Positions 42,795 to 51,090 of a DNA stretch of 64,000 bases are shown here, piece after piece (the first letter of the stretch is position 1; each line of letters begins with the position of its first letter). The position numbers and the translations under genes are program-made. The DNA comes from Robertkochia marina. GTDB lineage: Bacteria; Bacteroidota; Bacteroidia; Flavobacteriales; Flavobacteriaceae. The stretch is from assembly GCF_004799345.1 (NCBI RefSeq), contig NZ_SSMC01000001.1:372001-436000 (forward strand), in the 5' to 3' direction. The notes beneath the pieces are model-generated. The model saw only the letters and a list, made by a program, of their open reading frames with translations. It made no database searches and had not been told where the DNA came from.

Positions 42795-42802
42795 TAATTT
42801 TG
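42795..42802 (+). promoter_or_regulatory. -7 box of the hydroxyproline operon
   Basis: TAATTTTG matches TAnnTTTG and lies 22 bases before the ATG at 42824. No good -33 box is visible, as expected for an activator-dependent promoter. Confidence 0.5.
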
Positions 42803-42823
42803 TGTTACCAAAAACTAAGAATT

Positions 42824-43750
42824 ATGAATTTTCAATGGAAGGGAGTTATGCCCGCTGTTACCACCAAGTTCACTGCCGACGATCAACTAGACATGGATCT
42901 GTTTGCAGTCAATATCAATGCACAACTAGAAGCCGGGGTTCACGGTATTATCCTGGGAGGCACCCTCGGGGAGGCTAGCACCTTAACCTCTAAGGAAAAG
43001 GAATGCTTACTCCGGGAAACCATCGATATTTGCAATCAAAAGGTTCCGGTGATCATCAATATCGCAGAACAAAGCACTGCCGGGGCGATAGAGAGTGCCA
43101 AAAAAGCTGAATCGCTCGGCGCCTCCGGTCTCATGATGCTCCCCCCCATGCGTTATAAGGCCACCTCAAGAGAAACCATGGTGTACTTTAAGGCGGTTGC
43201 CCAAAGTACCTCCCTCCCTATTATGGTTTACAACAACCCGGTAGACTACCAGATCGAAGTGACCCTTGATATGTTCGAAGAATTGTTGAAGCTCGACAAC
43301 ATTCAGGCGGTTAAAGAATCGACAAGAGACATCTCTAATATTACCCGAATCAAGAATCGCTTCGGAGATCGATTGAAGATCTTATCGGGGGTTGACACCC
43401 TGGCCTTAGAGAGTATGGTGATGGGTGCTGAGGGCTGGGTGGCCGGGCTGGTCTGTGCCTTTCCTGCAGAAACCGTTGCCATTTACGAGCTGGTGCAACA
43501 GGGTCGTATTGCTGAGGCCATTGAGATCTACCGCTGGTTCCTTCCGCTACTGGAACTGGATATCAATCCGCAATTGGTGCAAAACATCAAAATGGCCGAA
43601 AAAGCCACCGGCATTGGCAGTGAGTTTGTTCGCGCTCCCCGTTTGCCCTTGGAAGGGAAAGAACGGCAACGCGTAGAAAATATTATTAAAAAGGGACTTG
43701 AAACCCGGCCTGACTTGTCTAAATTTAAACTTAAAACAGCGGCACTATGA
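42824..43750 (+). CDS. Dihydrodipicolinate synthase-family lyase, likely pyrroline-4-hydroxy-2-carboxylate deaminase
   Basis: The 308-residue TIM-barrel aldolase-class protein starts MNFQWKGVMPAVTTKF (ATG 42824; the upstream TTG at 42800 is unlikely). The Schiff-base Lys164 is in QAVKESTRDI and the partner Tyr136 in VYNNP; GGTLGEASTLT is the substrate loop (GTTGE in true DapA). With an epimerase, an FAD oxidase and a semialdehyde dehydrogenase in the same operon, the likely reaction is deamination of 1-pyrroline-4-hydroxy-2-carboxylate to 2-oxoglutarate semialdehyde. Substrate is inferred from context. It overlaps the next gene by 4 bases. Confidence 0.85.
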   Translation: MNFQWKGVMPAVTTKFTADDQLDMDLFAVNINAQLEAGVHGIILGGTLGEASTLTSKEKECLLRETIDICNQKVPVIINIAEQSTAGAIESAKKAESLGASGLMMLPPMRYKATSRETMVYFKAVAQSTSLPIMVYNNPVDYQIEVTLDMFEELLKLDNIQAVKESTRDISNITRIKNRFGDRLKILSGVDTLALESMVMGAEGWVAGLVCAFPAETVAIYELVQQGRIAEAIEIYRWFLPLLELDINPQLVQNIKMAEKATGIGSEFVRAPRLPLEGKERQRVENIIKKGLETRPDLSKFKLKTAAL

Positions 43751-45336
43751 TGCATGGCAAAAATCTTGTGGACGGGCAATGGTCTGCAACAGGCAAATCA
43801 GTATTCAAAACGTTTAATCCGGGAATGAATGATGCCAATGAGTGGATCTTCTACGAAGCCACCCCGGAAGAGATCGGGCAGGCAGTTATGGCTGCTTCAG
43901 AGGCCTTTGAAACCTACAAGCATTCATCCGGTGCTCAACGATCGGCTTTCCTGGAGGCTATTGCAGAGGAACTGGAGGTTTTGCGCCAGGAGATCGTTCA
44001 TGCCTATTGCCTGGAATCGGGTTTACCTGAAGGTCGCGCTAATGGCGAATTGGGCAGAACCATTAACCAGTTGCTGCTGTTTGCCAACCTGGTAAAGGAA
44101 GGTTCCTGGGTAGAGGCAAGTATTGACACTGCCCTACCCGAACGAAGCCCTGTGCCAAAACCTGATATCCGTAAAATGAAGGTCCCCCTGGGTCCGGTAG
44201 TGGTATTTGGGGCCAGCAACTTTCCGTTGGCATTTTCTACCGCCGGAGGCGATACTGCCAGTGCCCTGGCCGCCGGCTGCCCGGTGATCGTAAAGAGCCA
44301 CCCCCTGCATGCCGGTACCGGAGAATTGGTGGCCACGGCCATCAAAAAAGCCATGGAAAAAGAAGGTATACCGTCAGGAGTGTTTGCCAACCTCAACAGC
44401 AAAGACCACAGGGTTGGAGAAACCCTGGTACAACATCCGGGTATCAAGGCTGTTGGTTTTACAGGCAGTTTTAGCGGTGGTTCAGCCCTCCAAAATCTGG
44501 CCAGGGAACGGAAAGAACCCATTCCGGTGTTTGCAGAAATGGGAAGTGTAAATCCAATGATCCTGTTGCCAACTGCCTTAAAAAACAAAGGAGAATTTTG
44601 GGCAGATCAGATCGCTGCTTCTATCAACCTCGGGGCCGGACAATTCTGCACCAACCCCGGGATCCTGATCGCTACCGAAGGAGAAGCCCTTGACAATTTT
44701 TGCGAGCTCCTTAAAAACGCCTCCGTACAACAACCCGCCCAGTGTATGCTGCACCCCGACATTTACAAGAATTTTAAAAACGGATTCAGGCGATTGCTCG
44801 ACAAGACCTCGGTATCTCTGGCTGCTGAACAGGAAAGCGCCAGCCAACCCAATTACGGCAATCTTACCCTGGCGTCAGTACAGGCAAAAGATCTTTTGGA
44901 AGATGAAGAACTTATGGAAGAGGTATTCGGCCCCTTCTCCATCCTGGTTCGCTGCAAGAACAATACTGAAAGAGATGAGATCATAAAACGCCTGAAAGGA
45001 CAGTTAACTATCAGCATCCTTGGCGAAGCAGATGAATTAGATACCGAAAAGAACCTTGTTGCCATTGCAAGAGAAAAGGCCGGTCGCCTGGTTATAAACG
45101 GAGTTCCTACCGGTGTGGAGGTCTGCACCAGTATGCATCATGGAGGTCCGTGGCCTGCTACTACCGACAGCCGTTTTACTTCTGTGGGCACAGGAGCGAT
45201 TCACCGATGGGTACGACCGGTGGCCTTTCAGAATTTTCCGGAAAGTATTTTACCGGATGCCTTAAAAAGTAACAATCCGTTGGGAATTCTTCGAACCGTG
45301 AACGGAACACCAACCAAAGACCCTGTACATTCATGA
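43747..45336 (+). CDS. 2-oxoglutarate semialdehyde (2,5-dioxovalerate) dehydrogenase
   Basis: The 529-residue NADP-type aldehyde dehydrogenase has catalytic Cys301 in GAGQFCTNPG and general base Glu264 in FAEMGSVNP; FGASNFPLAFS and GFTGSFSGG bind the cofactor. These variants (SVNP, FCTNPG) are typical of the 2-oxoglutarate semialdehyde dehydrogenase class. It would finish hydroxyproline breakdown to 2-oxoglutarate. Starts within the stop of the lyase gene and overlaps the DUF885 gene by 4 bases. Confidence 0.9.
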   Translation: MMHGKNLVDGQWSATGKSVFKTFNPGMNDANEWIFYEATPEEIGQAVMAASEAFETYKHSSGAQRSAFLEAIAEELEVLRQEIVHAYCLESGLPEGRANGELGRTINQLLLFANLVKEGSWVEASIDTALPERSPVPKPDIRKMKVPLGPVVVFGASNFPLAFSTAGGDTASALAAGCPVIVKSHPLHAGTGELVATAIKKAMEKEGIPSGVFANLNSKDHRVGETLVQHPGIKAVGFTGSFSGGSALQNLARERKEPIPVFAEMGSVNPMILLPTALKNKGEFWADQIAASINLGAGQFCTNPGILIATEGEALDNFCELLKNASVQQPAQCMLHPDIYKNFKNGFRRLLDKTSVSLAAEQESASQPNYGNLTLASVQAKDLLEDEELMEEVFGPFSILVRCKNNTERDEIIKRLKGQLTISILGEADELDTEKNLVAIAREKAGRLVINGVPTGVEVCTSMHHGGPWPATTDSRFTSVGTGAIHRWVRPVAFQNFPESILPDALKSNNPLGILRTVNGTPTKDPVHS

Positions 45337-47075
45337 AACGATTGATCTTCACCCTGACCCTGCTGACAACCACCTCTGCCTTTGTTTATGGCCAGGAAAC
45401 AACGACAGAAGCCTCTAAAAAACTGGAACAGGTGATAGAGGAAGTAGAAAACTTTGAACCCTACGACCGTAAGCAGTACCCTCTCGGTAATTTTACTGAT
45501 GAGCGCTTTAAAGCATCAGCTGAATTTGCTGATTCCCGACTACGTGCCCTGAACAGCATCAATGAAAGCGGACTTACGGAAACCGAAAGGATCTCACTCG
45601 AACTATTAAAGTTCGTCCTTCAGGATGATGTTGATGCCTACCGATTGAAAACCCATCACAACCCTATACAGGCCGACCAGGGTTTTCACCTCAGCCTGAA
45701 TTACCGCATCCGACCTCTCAGTTCTGCAAAGGATGCCAGAAGATACCTGTACATGCTGGGGGCCATCCCCGAGTACACCCGCCAGCATATCGCGCTGTTA
45801 CAAAAAGGTCTGGAGGAAGGCATTTCACAGCCCAAGGTTATCTTTAAGAATTACGCTTCCACCTACGATCAGCATATTGTGGGGGTGATTGATTCCAGTG
45901 ATTTCTTTTCGCCCCTGGCGCAACTTCCCGGAGTCATTCCGGACGAGCTGAAAGACTCGATCATAATTGCAGGTCGTATCCTGGTTCGCGATAGTGTGAT
46001 CCCTTCTTTTAAAAAGATAAAGAAGTTCTTCGAAGAAGAATACATACCAAATACCCGTGATGCCATTGGGGTGTCTGACACTCCCGGGGGAAAAGAATAC
46101 TATCAGAACCGCATCAATTTCTTCACTACTACCGAGGAGTATACTGCAGAAGACATTCACGAACTGGGTATGGAGGAAGTGGCAAGGATCAAAGCAGAAA
46201 TGATGAAAATTCTTGAGGAAACCGGGTTTGAAGGTTCCCTAGCTGAATTTATGGAATTTCTACGAACAGACCCGCAGTTTTATGCCACCACAGGAGAAGA
46301 ACTCCTTAAAGAAGCAAGGGATATTGCAAAACGGATCGACGCCCAACTGCCTGCCTATTTTAAAACGCTGCCTCGCAGACCCTACGGAGTCAAAAAAGTT
46401 CCTGATGCCATAGCTCCTATTTATACGGGAGGAAGGTATAATCCGCCATCTGCTCCTACCCAACCCGGGTATTATTTGGTGAACACCTATAAACTTAACA
46501 GTCGCCCTCTATATGTTCTGCCCTCCTTAACGGCCCATGAGGCTGTGCCTGGGCACCACCTTCAGATGGCTCTCAACAGCGAGCTTGGCGACAGCATCCC
46601 AGGCTTCAGAAAGAACCTTTATTTATCGGCCTATGGTGAAGGCTGGGCCTTGTATACCGAGACCCTGGCCGGAGAGATGGGTATATACACCACTCCTTAT
46701 GAACGTTTCGGCAAGCTCACCTATGAGATGTGGCGTGCCTGCAGGCTGGTGGTCGATACCGGGATCCATGCCTTTGGTTGGAGCCGTCAGGAAGTCGTTG
46801 ATTTTATGACTGAAAACACCGCCCTTTCCATTCACGAGATCAATACCGAAACCGACCGTTATATCGCATGGCCCGGACAGGCGATCTCTTACAAAATGGG
46901 AGAGTTAAAGATCAGGGAACTACGTGCCCTGGCCGAAAAAGAATTGGGTGAAAATTTTGACATCCGGGAATTCCATGAACGAATTCTGGAGCAGGGAACG
47001 GTTACCCTGCCTATCCTGGAAGAACGTATAAAGGCCTACATCCATCAGGAAAAATCTGCTAATACCACCCCATAA
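45333..47075 (+). CDS. Secreted DUF885 family protein, putative metallopeptidase
   Basis: The 580-residue protein has a signal peptide (LIFTLTLLTTTSAFVYGQ). The DUF885 core contains HEAVPGHHLQ (His402, Glu403, His408), a zinc-peptidase-like motif, then YGEGWALYTETLAGEMG and MWRACRLVVDTG. Because it is locked into the hydroxyproline operon by 4-base and 2-base junctions, it may release hydroxyproline from collagen-type peptides in the periplasm. That role is inference; the family is poorly characterised. Confidence 0.83.
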   Translation: MKRLIFTLTLLTTTSAFVYGQETTTEASKKLEQVIEEVENFEPYDRKQYPLGNFTDERFKASAEFADSRLRALNSINESGLTETERISLELLKFVLQDDVDAYRLKTHHNPIQADQGFHLSLNYRIRPLSSAKDARRYLYMLGAIPEYTRQHIALLQKGLEEGISQPKVIFKNYASTYDQHIVGVIDSSDFFSPLAQLPGVIPDELKDSIIIAGRILVRDSVIPSFKKIKKFFEEEYIPNTRDAIGVSDTPGGKEYYQNRINFFTTTEEYTAEDIHELGMEEVARIKAEMMKILEETGFEGSLAEFMEFLRTDPQFYATTGEELLKEARDIAKRIDAQLPAYFKTLPRRPYGVKKVPDAIAPIYTGGRYNPPSAPTQPGYYLVNTYKLNSRPLYVLPSLTAHEAVPGHHLQMALNSELGDSIPGFRKNLYLSAYGEGWALYTETLAGEMGIYTTPYERFGKLTYEMWRACRLVVDTGIHAFGWSRQEVVDFMTENTALSIHEINTETDRYIAWPGQAISYKMGELKIRELRALAEKELGENFDIREFHERILEQGTVTLPILEERIKAYIHQEKSANTTP

Positions 47076-47077
47076 AA

Positions 47078-48088
47078 GTGATCACAAAAAAGAAATTCTT
47101 TTGTATTGACGCCCATACCTGCGGGAATCCGGTAAGGGTAGTCGCATCAGGAGCTCCTGTATTGGAAGGAGATACCATGAGTGAACGCAGACAGCACTTC
47201 ATCAGGGAATACGACTGGATACGGAAAGGGCTCATGTATGAACCTCGTGGGCACGACCAGATGAGCGGAAGTATCATCTATCCTCCCCTGGACCCGGAAA
47301 ATGATTTCAGCATCATCTTTATCGAAACCAGCGGTTCTTTGCCCATGTGCGGCCACGGTACTATTGGTACCATAACGGTCGTCATTGAAGAAGGTCTGGT
47401 TACACCGAAGACCCCTGGAAAGATTCGTATGGAAGCTCCTGCCGGACTGGTAGAGATCGACTATGAGATGGTGGATGGAAAGGTGACCTGGGTAGCCCTG
47501 AAAAATGTAGCCTCCTTTGTCATAGCGACCAATCTTACGGTGACTTCTCAAGTACTGGGAGAGCTGCACTTTGATGTTGCCTACGGAGGGAATTTTTATG
47601 CCATATTCGACCCCCAGAAAAACTTTAAAGGTATCGAACATTATTCGGCCTCTGAACTGATCGCCTACAGCCAGGAACTAAGAGCGCTGATCAACGAGCG
47701 TTACCCTGACCGGTTTATTCATCCGGAGAACCCCACCATCAACAAGGTTTCCCATTTACTGTGGACAGGAAAAACCATCTCTCCAGAGGCTACAGGCAGA
47801 AATGCCGTGTTCTATGGCGATAAGGCCATAGACCGCTCTCCCTGCGGTACAGGTACTTCAGCACGAATGGCCCAATGGCATCAAAAAGAATTTTTAAAAA
47901 AAGGTGATACATTTATCCATGAGAGTTTCATAGGCTCTGTTTTTGAAGGCACTATTGCAGAAGAAACCAGGGTAGGATCATTCCCTGCCATCCATCCGGA
48001 AATTAAAGGATGGGCAAGAGTTTATGGCTATAATCATATCATTCTCGATCCTGAGGACCCCTATGTGGAAGGGTTCCAGGTAATTTAA
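47078..48088 (+). CDS. 4-hydroxyproline 2-epimerase (proline racemase family)
   Basis: The 336-residue protein has both catalytic cysteines: Cys91 in PMCGHGTIG and Cys256 in SPCGTGTSA. Two Cys indicate a racemase/epimerase, whereas the related trans-3-hydroxyproline dehydratase has Thr in place of the second. It would turn trans-4-hydroxy-L-proline into cis-4-hydroxy-D-proline, the first step of the pathway. The start is GTG at 47078, 2 bases after the DUF885 stop. Confidence 0.92.
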   Translation: MITKKKFFCIDAHTCGNPVRVVASGAPVLEGDTMSERRQHFIREYDWIRKGLMYEPRGHDQMSGSIIYPPLDPENDFSIIFIETSGSLPMCGHGTIGTITVVIEEGLVTPKTPGKIRMEAPAGLVEIDYEMVDGKVTWVALKNVASFVIATNLTVTSQVLGELHFDVAYGGNFYAIFDPQKNFKGIEHYSASELIAYSQELRALINERYPDRFIHPENPTINKVSHLLWTGKTISPEATGRNAVFYGDKAIDRSPCGTGTSARMAQWHQKEFLKKGDTFIHESFIGSVFEGTIAEETRVGSFPAIHPEIKGWARVYGYNHIILDPEDPYVEGFQVI

Positions 48089-48092
48089 TCGT

Positions 48093-49343
48093 ATGGGAAA
48101 AAAAATTATCGTTATAGGGGGAGGCATCGTAGGCCTCAGCACAGCGTATTACCTTCTCAAAGAAGGGCATGAAGTAATTGTGGTCGACAAAGGAGACATT
48201 AACAGTGGGGCTTCTTTTGTAAATGCCGGGTATCTCACCCCCAGCCATGTGATCCCTCTGGCTGCCCCGGGTATGATGGCCAAAGGCCTTAAGTGGATGT
48301 TCAACAGCTCCAGTCCGTTCTATATGAAACCGCGACTGGACCCTGACTTTTTAAAGTGGGCCTGGTATTTTAACCGGTCGAGTACTGCGGCAAAGGTTAA
48401 GGCTGCCATTCCTGTGATACGGGACATCAATCTCTTAAGTAAGGACCTGTATACCGACCTGCATGACAGCAGGATATTGGGAGATTTCCAGCTGGATAAA
48501 AGAGGACTGCTGATGCTATACAAAACAGAAAAGGCCGCCAAGGGAGAAGAAGAAACGGCTAGAATTGCAGCAGAAAAAGGCCTGGAAGTGAAGGTGCTTA
48601 ATAAAAGTGAATTGAATGCCCTCGAACCCGGGGTTGATGCCTCTGTACTGGGAGCGGTGCACTATGAATGCGATGCCCACACCACACCCGGAGAAGTCAT
48701 GAAGCTCATGCTCGAATACCTGAAAAAAAATGGGGCAACCATTCTTACCAATACCCCCGTTACCGGGATTCATAAGAAAAACAACAAAGTGGTAAGCATT
48801 GCCTGTGGAAATGAGACTCTGGAAGCAGATTTCTTTGTAATGAGTGCCGGATCCTGGAGTTCAAACCTTGTAAAGGAGTTGGGAGTATCCTTGTCGCTTC
48901 AGGCCGGAAAAGGATACCGCATCAATGTGGCAGAGCCTACCGGTATTAATTACCCCGCTGTACTCTGCGAAGGCAAAGTGGCTGTAACCCCCATGCGTGG
49001 ATTCACCCGATTTGCGGGAACTATGGAATTCTCGGGCATTAATCAACACATCAGGAAGGAACGGGTAGAAGCCATTGCCGCCAGGGCCAGGGAATACTAC
49101 AGTAACCTGAAGATCGGAGAAAAAGCGAAAGCAGAAGCCCAATGCGGTCTGCGTCCGGTATCCCCGGATGGTCTCCCCTACATCGGGTGGCTTGGAAATT
49201 ATTCAAACATGGCAGTAGCTACCGGTCATGCCATGATGGGATGGAGTTTGGGCCCTGCCACGGGCAAGCTCATTTCTGAGCTCATTGACGGACGAAAAAC
49301 CTCTATGGATCTGACCCCTTTTGATCCGGGACGGAAATTTTAA
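48093..49343 (+). CDS. FAD-dependent D-amino acid dehydrogenase, likely D-hydroxyproline dehydrogenase
   Basis: The 416-residue DadA-like flavoprotein has the Rossmann motif IVIGGGIVGLSTAYYL (G9-x-G-x-x-G14) and the C-terminal AQCGLRPVSPDGLPYIG and ATGHAMMGWSLGP of the DAO fold. In the operon it would oxidise cis-4-hydroxy-D-proline to the pyrroline, feeding the first gene. It is a single-subunit type; no separate small subunits are seen. Starts 4 bases after the epimerase stop and ends the operon. Confidence 0.88.
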   Translation: MGKKIIVIGGGIVGLSTAYYLLKEGHEVIVVDKGDINSGASFVNAGYLTPSHVIPLAAPGMMAKGLKWMFNSSSPFYMKPRLDPDFLKWAWYFNRSSTAAKVKAAIPVIRDINLLSKDLYTDLHDSRILGDFQLDKRGLLMLYKTEKAAKGEEETARIAAEKGLEVKVLNKSELNALEPGVDASVLGAVHYECDAHTTPGEVMKLMLEYLKKNGATILTNTPVTGIHKKNNKVVSIACGNETLEADFFVMSAGSWSSNLVKELGVSLSLQAGKGYRINVAEPTGINYPAVLCEGKVAVTPMRGFTRFAGTMEFSGINQHIRKERVEAIAARAREYYSNLKIGEKAKAEAQCGLRPVSPDGLPYIGWLGNYSNMAVATGHAMMGWSLGPATGKLISELIDGRKTSMDLTPFDPGRKF

Positions 49344-49489
49344 TTCAACAAAAACTTACATTGTATTAAATAAAACCCTTAAATTAATACTTCCTAAACT
49401 TTTAATTCAAAGCAACTTAACTTCCTGATTCGACGGTTTCTGGTTCCTCCATCCTGAAAGGCTAACCATTTATATAAACACCAGAAACT

Positions 49490-50335
49490 ATGAAAACTAT
49501 CAACACCTTGTTACTTTTAGTAACAGCCTTCACCTTCACTGGATTCTCCTTTGCACAGGTACAGGAGGAAGACAACCAATATTACCTGATCGTATCTTAC
49601 AATAATTTCAATCTTGAGAAGGAAGATTTTGATATGAATCGCTGGCTGGAGCTTGAAAAAGAGTACCGAACCAAGGTCGTTAACAATAACGAATACATCC
49701 GTAATTTTGGAACCTATACACATAACCTTACCGACGACAGCTCCGAGGTTCTTCATTTATTCCTGGTTCAGGGCTGGGACAACATCAGGAAAATGCAGGA
49801 AGTGGAAGGGGAGCTCAGACGAAAAGCCTGGCCTGACCAGGAAGAACGCCGCGCTTTCTTTCGGGAATTGAACAGTTTTTACACTTGGGAACATTCTGAT
49901 GAGATCTATTATATGTTGCCCGGTGTCAGTAAAGACCTTGTTAATGATGCCACGGTGGTCAATATGAGAGTACACCATACCAAAAGACCTCTCGGCCCGG
50001 CCTCCAATATGGAAGAGTTTATGGCCTTGAACGAATGGTATACGCAAGAGATCCTCGCAGAGAACGAGTTCGTAAAAGCGTATACCCCATTCTCCCATGC
50101 ATGGGGATCGTCAGGAACAGAGTATCTAGAGATCTGGGTGTACGATTCTATGGAAGACATGGGGAAGGCAGGTAAAAGAACGAATGAGATCATGAGAGCC
50201 AATAAAACGGAAGAGGAACTAAATGAATTAGAAGATAAGTGGATGAAGTATTTTAATCCGGGGCACTCAGATTATATCTACACCCATCATCCTGAACTTA
50301 ACAAGGCTAAGATGAACCTTCAGGCTAGCAACTAG
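49490..50335 (+). CDS. Secreted protein with two alpha-beta-barrel-like repeats, paralogue 1
   Basis: The 281-residue protein has a signal peptide (LLLLVTAFTFTGFSFAQ). Two halves of about 115 residues share a pattern: strand (YYLIVSYNNF / VVNMRVHHTK), helix with NEYIRNFGTYTH / NEFVKAYTPFSHAWG, then VQGWDNIRKM / VYDSMEDMGKAGK and a final ..HSDEIYYM / HSDYIYTHHPEL. This suggests a duplicated dimeric alpha-beta (ferredoxin-like) barrel. Function is unknown. A paralogue is at 51091-51933. It lies 146 bases after the hydroxyproline operon. Confidence 0.75.
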   Translation: MKTINTLLLLVTAFTFTGFSFAQVQEEDNQYYLIVSYNNFNLEKEDFDMNRWLELEKEYRTKVVNNNEYIRNFGTYTHNLTDDSSEVLHLFLVQGWDNIRKMQEVEGELRRKAWPDQEERRAFFRELNSFYTWEHSDEIYYMLPGVSKDLVNDATVVNMRVHHTKRPLGPASNMEEFMALNEWYTQEILAENEFVKAYTPFSHAWGSSGTEYLEIWVYDSMEDMGKAGKRTNEIMRANKTEEELNELEDKWMKYFNPGHSDYIYTHHPELNKAKMNLQASN

Positions 50336-50491
50336 TATATTCTAATCACCAACCAAAGCCGGGTTTTGTAAATGGTAAAGTCATTTACAGCGCCTGGCTT
50401 TTTTTGTTTGGATGGAATGGTCCCTTCATCGCACATTGAGCTCATACTACCAACGAACTTAAACTCTCCATTAAATATGTTTATAAAATGT

Positions 50492-50631
50492 GGCTCCCCA
50501 CCCTGGTCAGGGAGGGGTGGATCGAGACAAAGTCTCGAGACGGGGTGGGTTGATTCGGGTTATCTTCACATACAACCCCTTCCCCTCTTGCTTGCAGCAA
50601 GAGTACCTTCCCCTGACCAGGGGAAGGAGCC
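50492..50631. repeat. Family A repeat, full length (140 bp), best-preserved copy
   Basis: The left terminal arm starts GGCTCCCCACCCTGGTCAGG. Hairpin 1 is TCGAGAC, AAA, GTCTCGA. Inner inverted arms are GGGGTGGGTTG and CAACCCCTTCC. Hairpin 2 is CTCTTGCT, TGC, AGCAAGAG. The right arm is CCTTCCCCTGACCAGGGG then AAGGAGCC, an imperfect inverted copy of the left arm. Confidence 0.85.
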
Positions 50632-50734
50632 CATTAATAATATAATTTATAATGGTCATCCCCTCCAAATAAGAAATCCGAAATTCAAAGATTTCCACCG
50701 GAAGGCATTGAGGAAGATTCGGGAGATCACCACA

Positions 50735-50812
50735 TCCCGAACAGCTAGCGCGCCAGCTGGCCCCTTCACTAAAAACAGCCATTGGCTGTTTTATTAACGT
50801 TCGGTCCTGTGA
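50735..50812. repeat. Family C hairpin module
   Basis: GCGCCAGCTGGCCCC and TTCACT precede the hairpin AAAACAGCC, ATT, GGCTGTTTT (50772-50792), followed by AACGTTCGGTCCT. The loop and the first stem base pair differ from 40305. Confidence 0.7.
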
Positions 50813-50842
50813 AGATGACTAATTCGCATCGTCGCCTAATTA

Positions 50843-50938
50843 CTTCTTCACTCCTTTACCCCTTTGCTTCTTTGCCCCTTTGCTTCTTTGCCCCTTCGCC
50901 ACTTTGCTCCTTTACCCCTTTACTCCTTTGCATCTTCA
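50843..50938. repeat. Tandem 9-base-type tract (CTTTGCCCC / CTTTACTCC)
   Basis: About ten degenerate units of CTTTGCTTC, CTTTGCCCC, CTTTACCCC and CTTTACTCC run for 95 bases. It is pyrimidine-rich on the plus strand and preceded by GATGACTAATTCGC, as the shorter tract at 40621. Confidence 0.7.
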
Positions 50939-51090
50939 CCCCCAACTTCATCAACGCATCCTTTAATTTCGTATCTTTACAAGACTTACAATATTTCCCC
51001 CGAAAGCACTCTTTAACTTCACAACTTCATTCTATGTGGCCTGGTCTTTCATGAGGTTCCTGCGGTAATACTAACCAAAACCACAGTACA

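Noticed and set aside
47078-48088. Trans-3-hydroxy-L-proline dehydratase
   Set aside because: The second active-site residue is Cys256, not Thr, which supports the 4-hydroxyproline epimerase.
50843-50938. CRISPR array or spacer-type repeats
   Set aside because: Units are about 9 bases, contiguous and degenerate; there are no spacers and no cas genes in the window.
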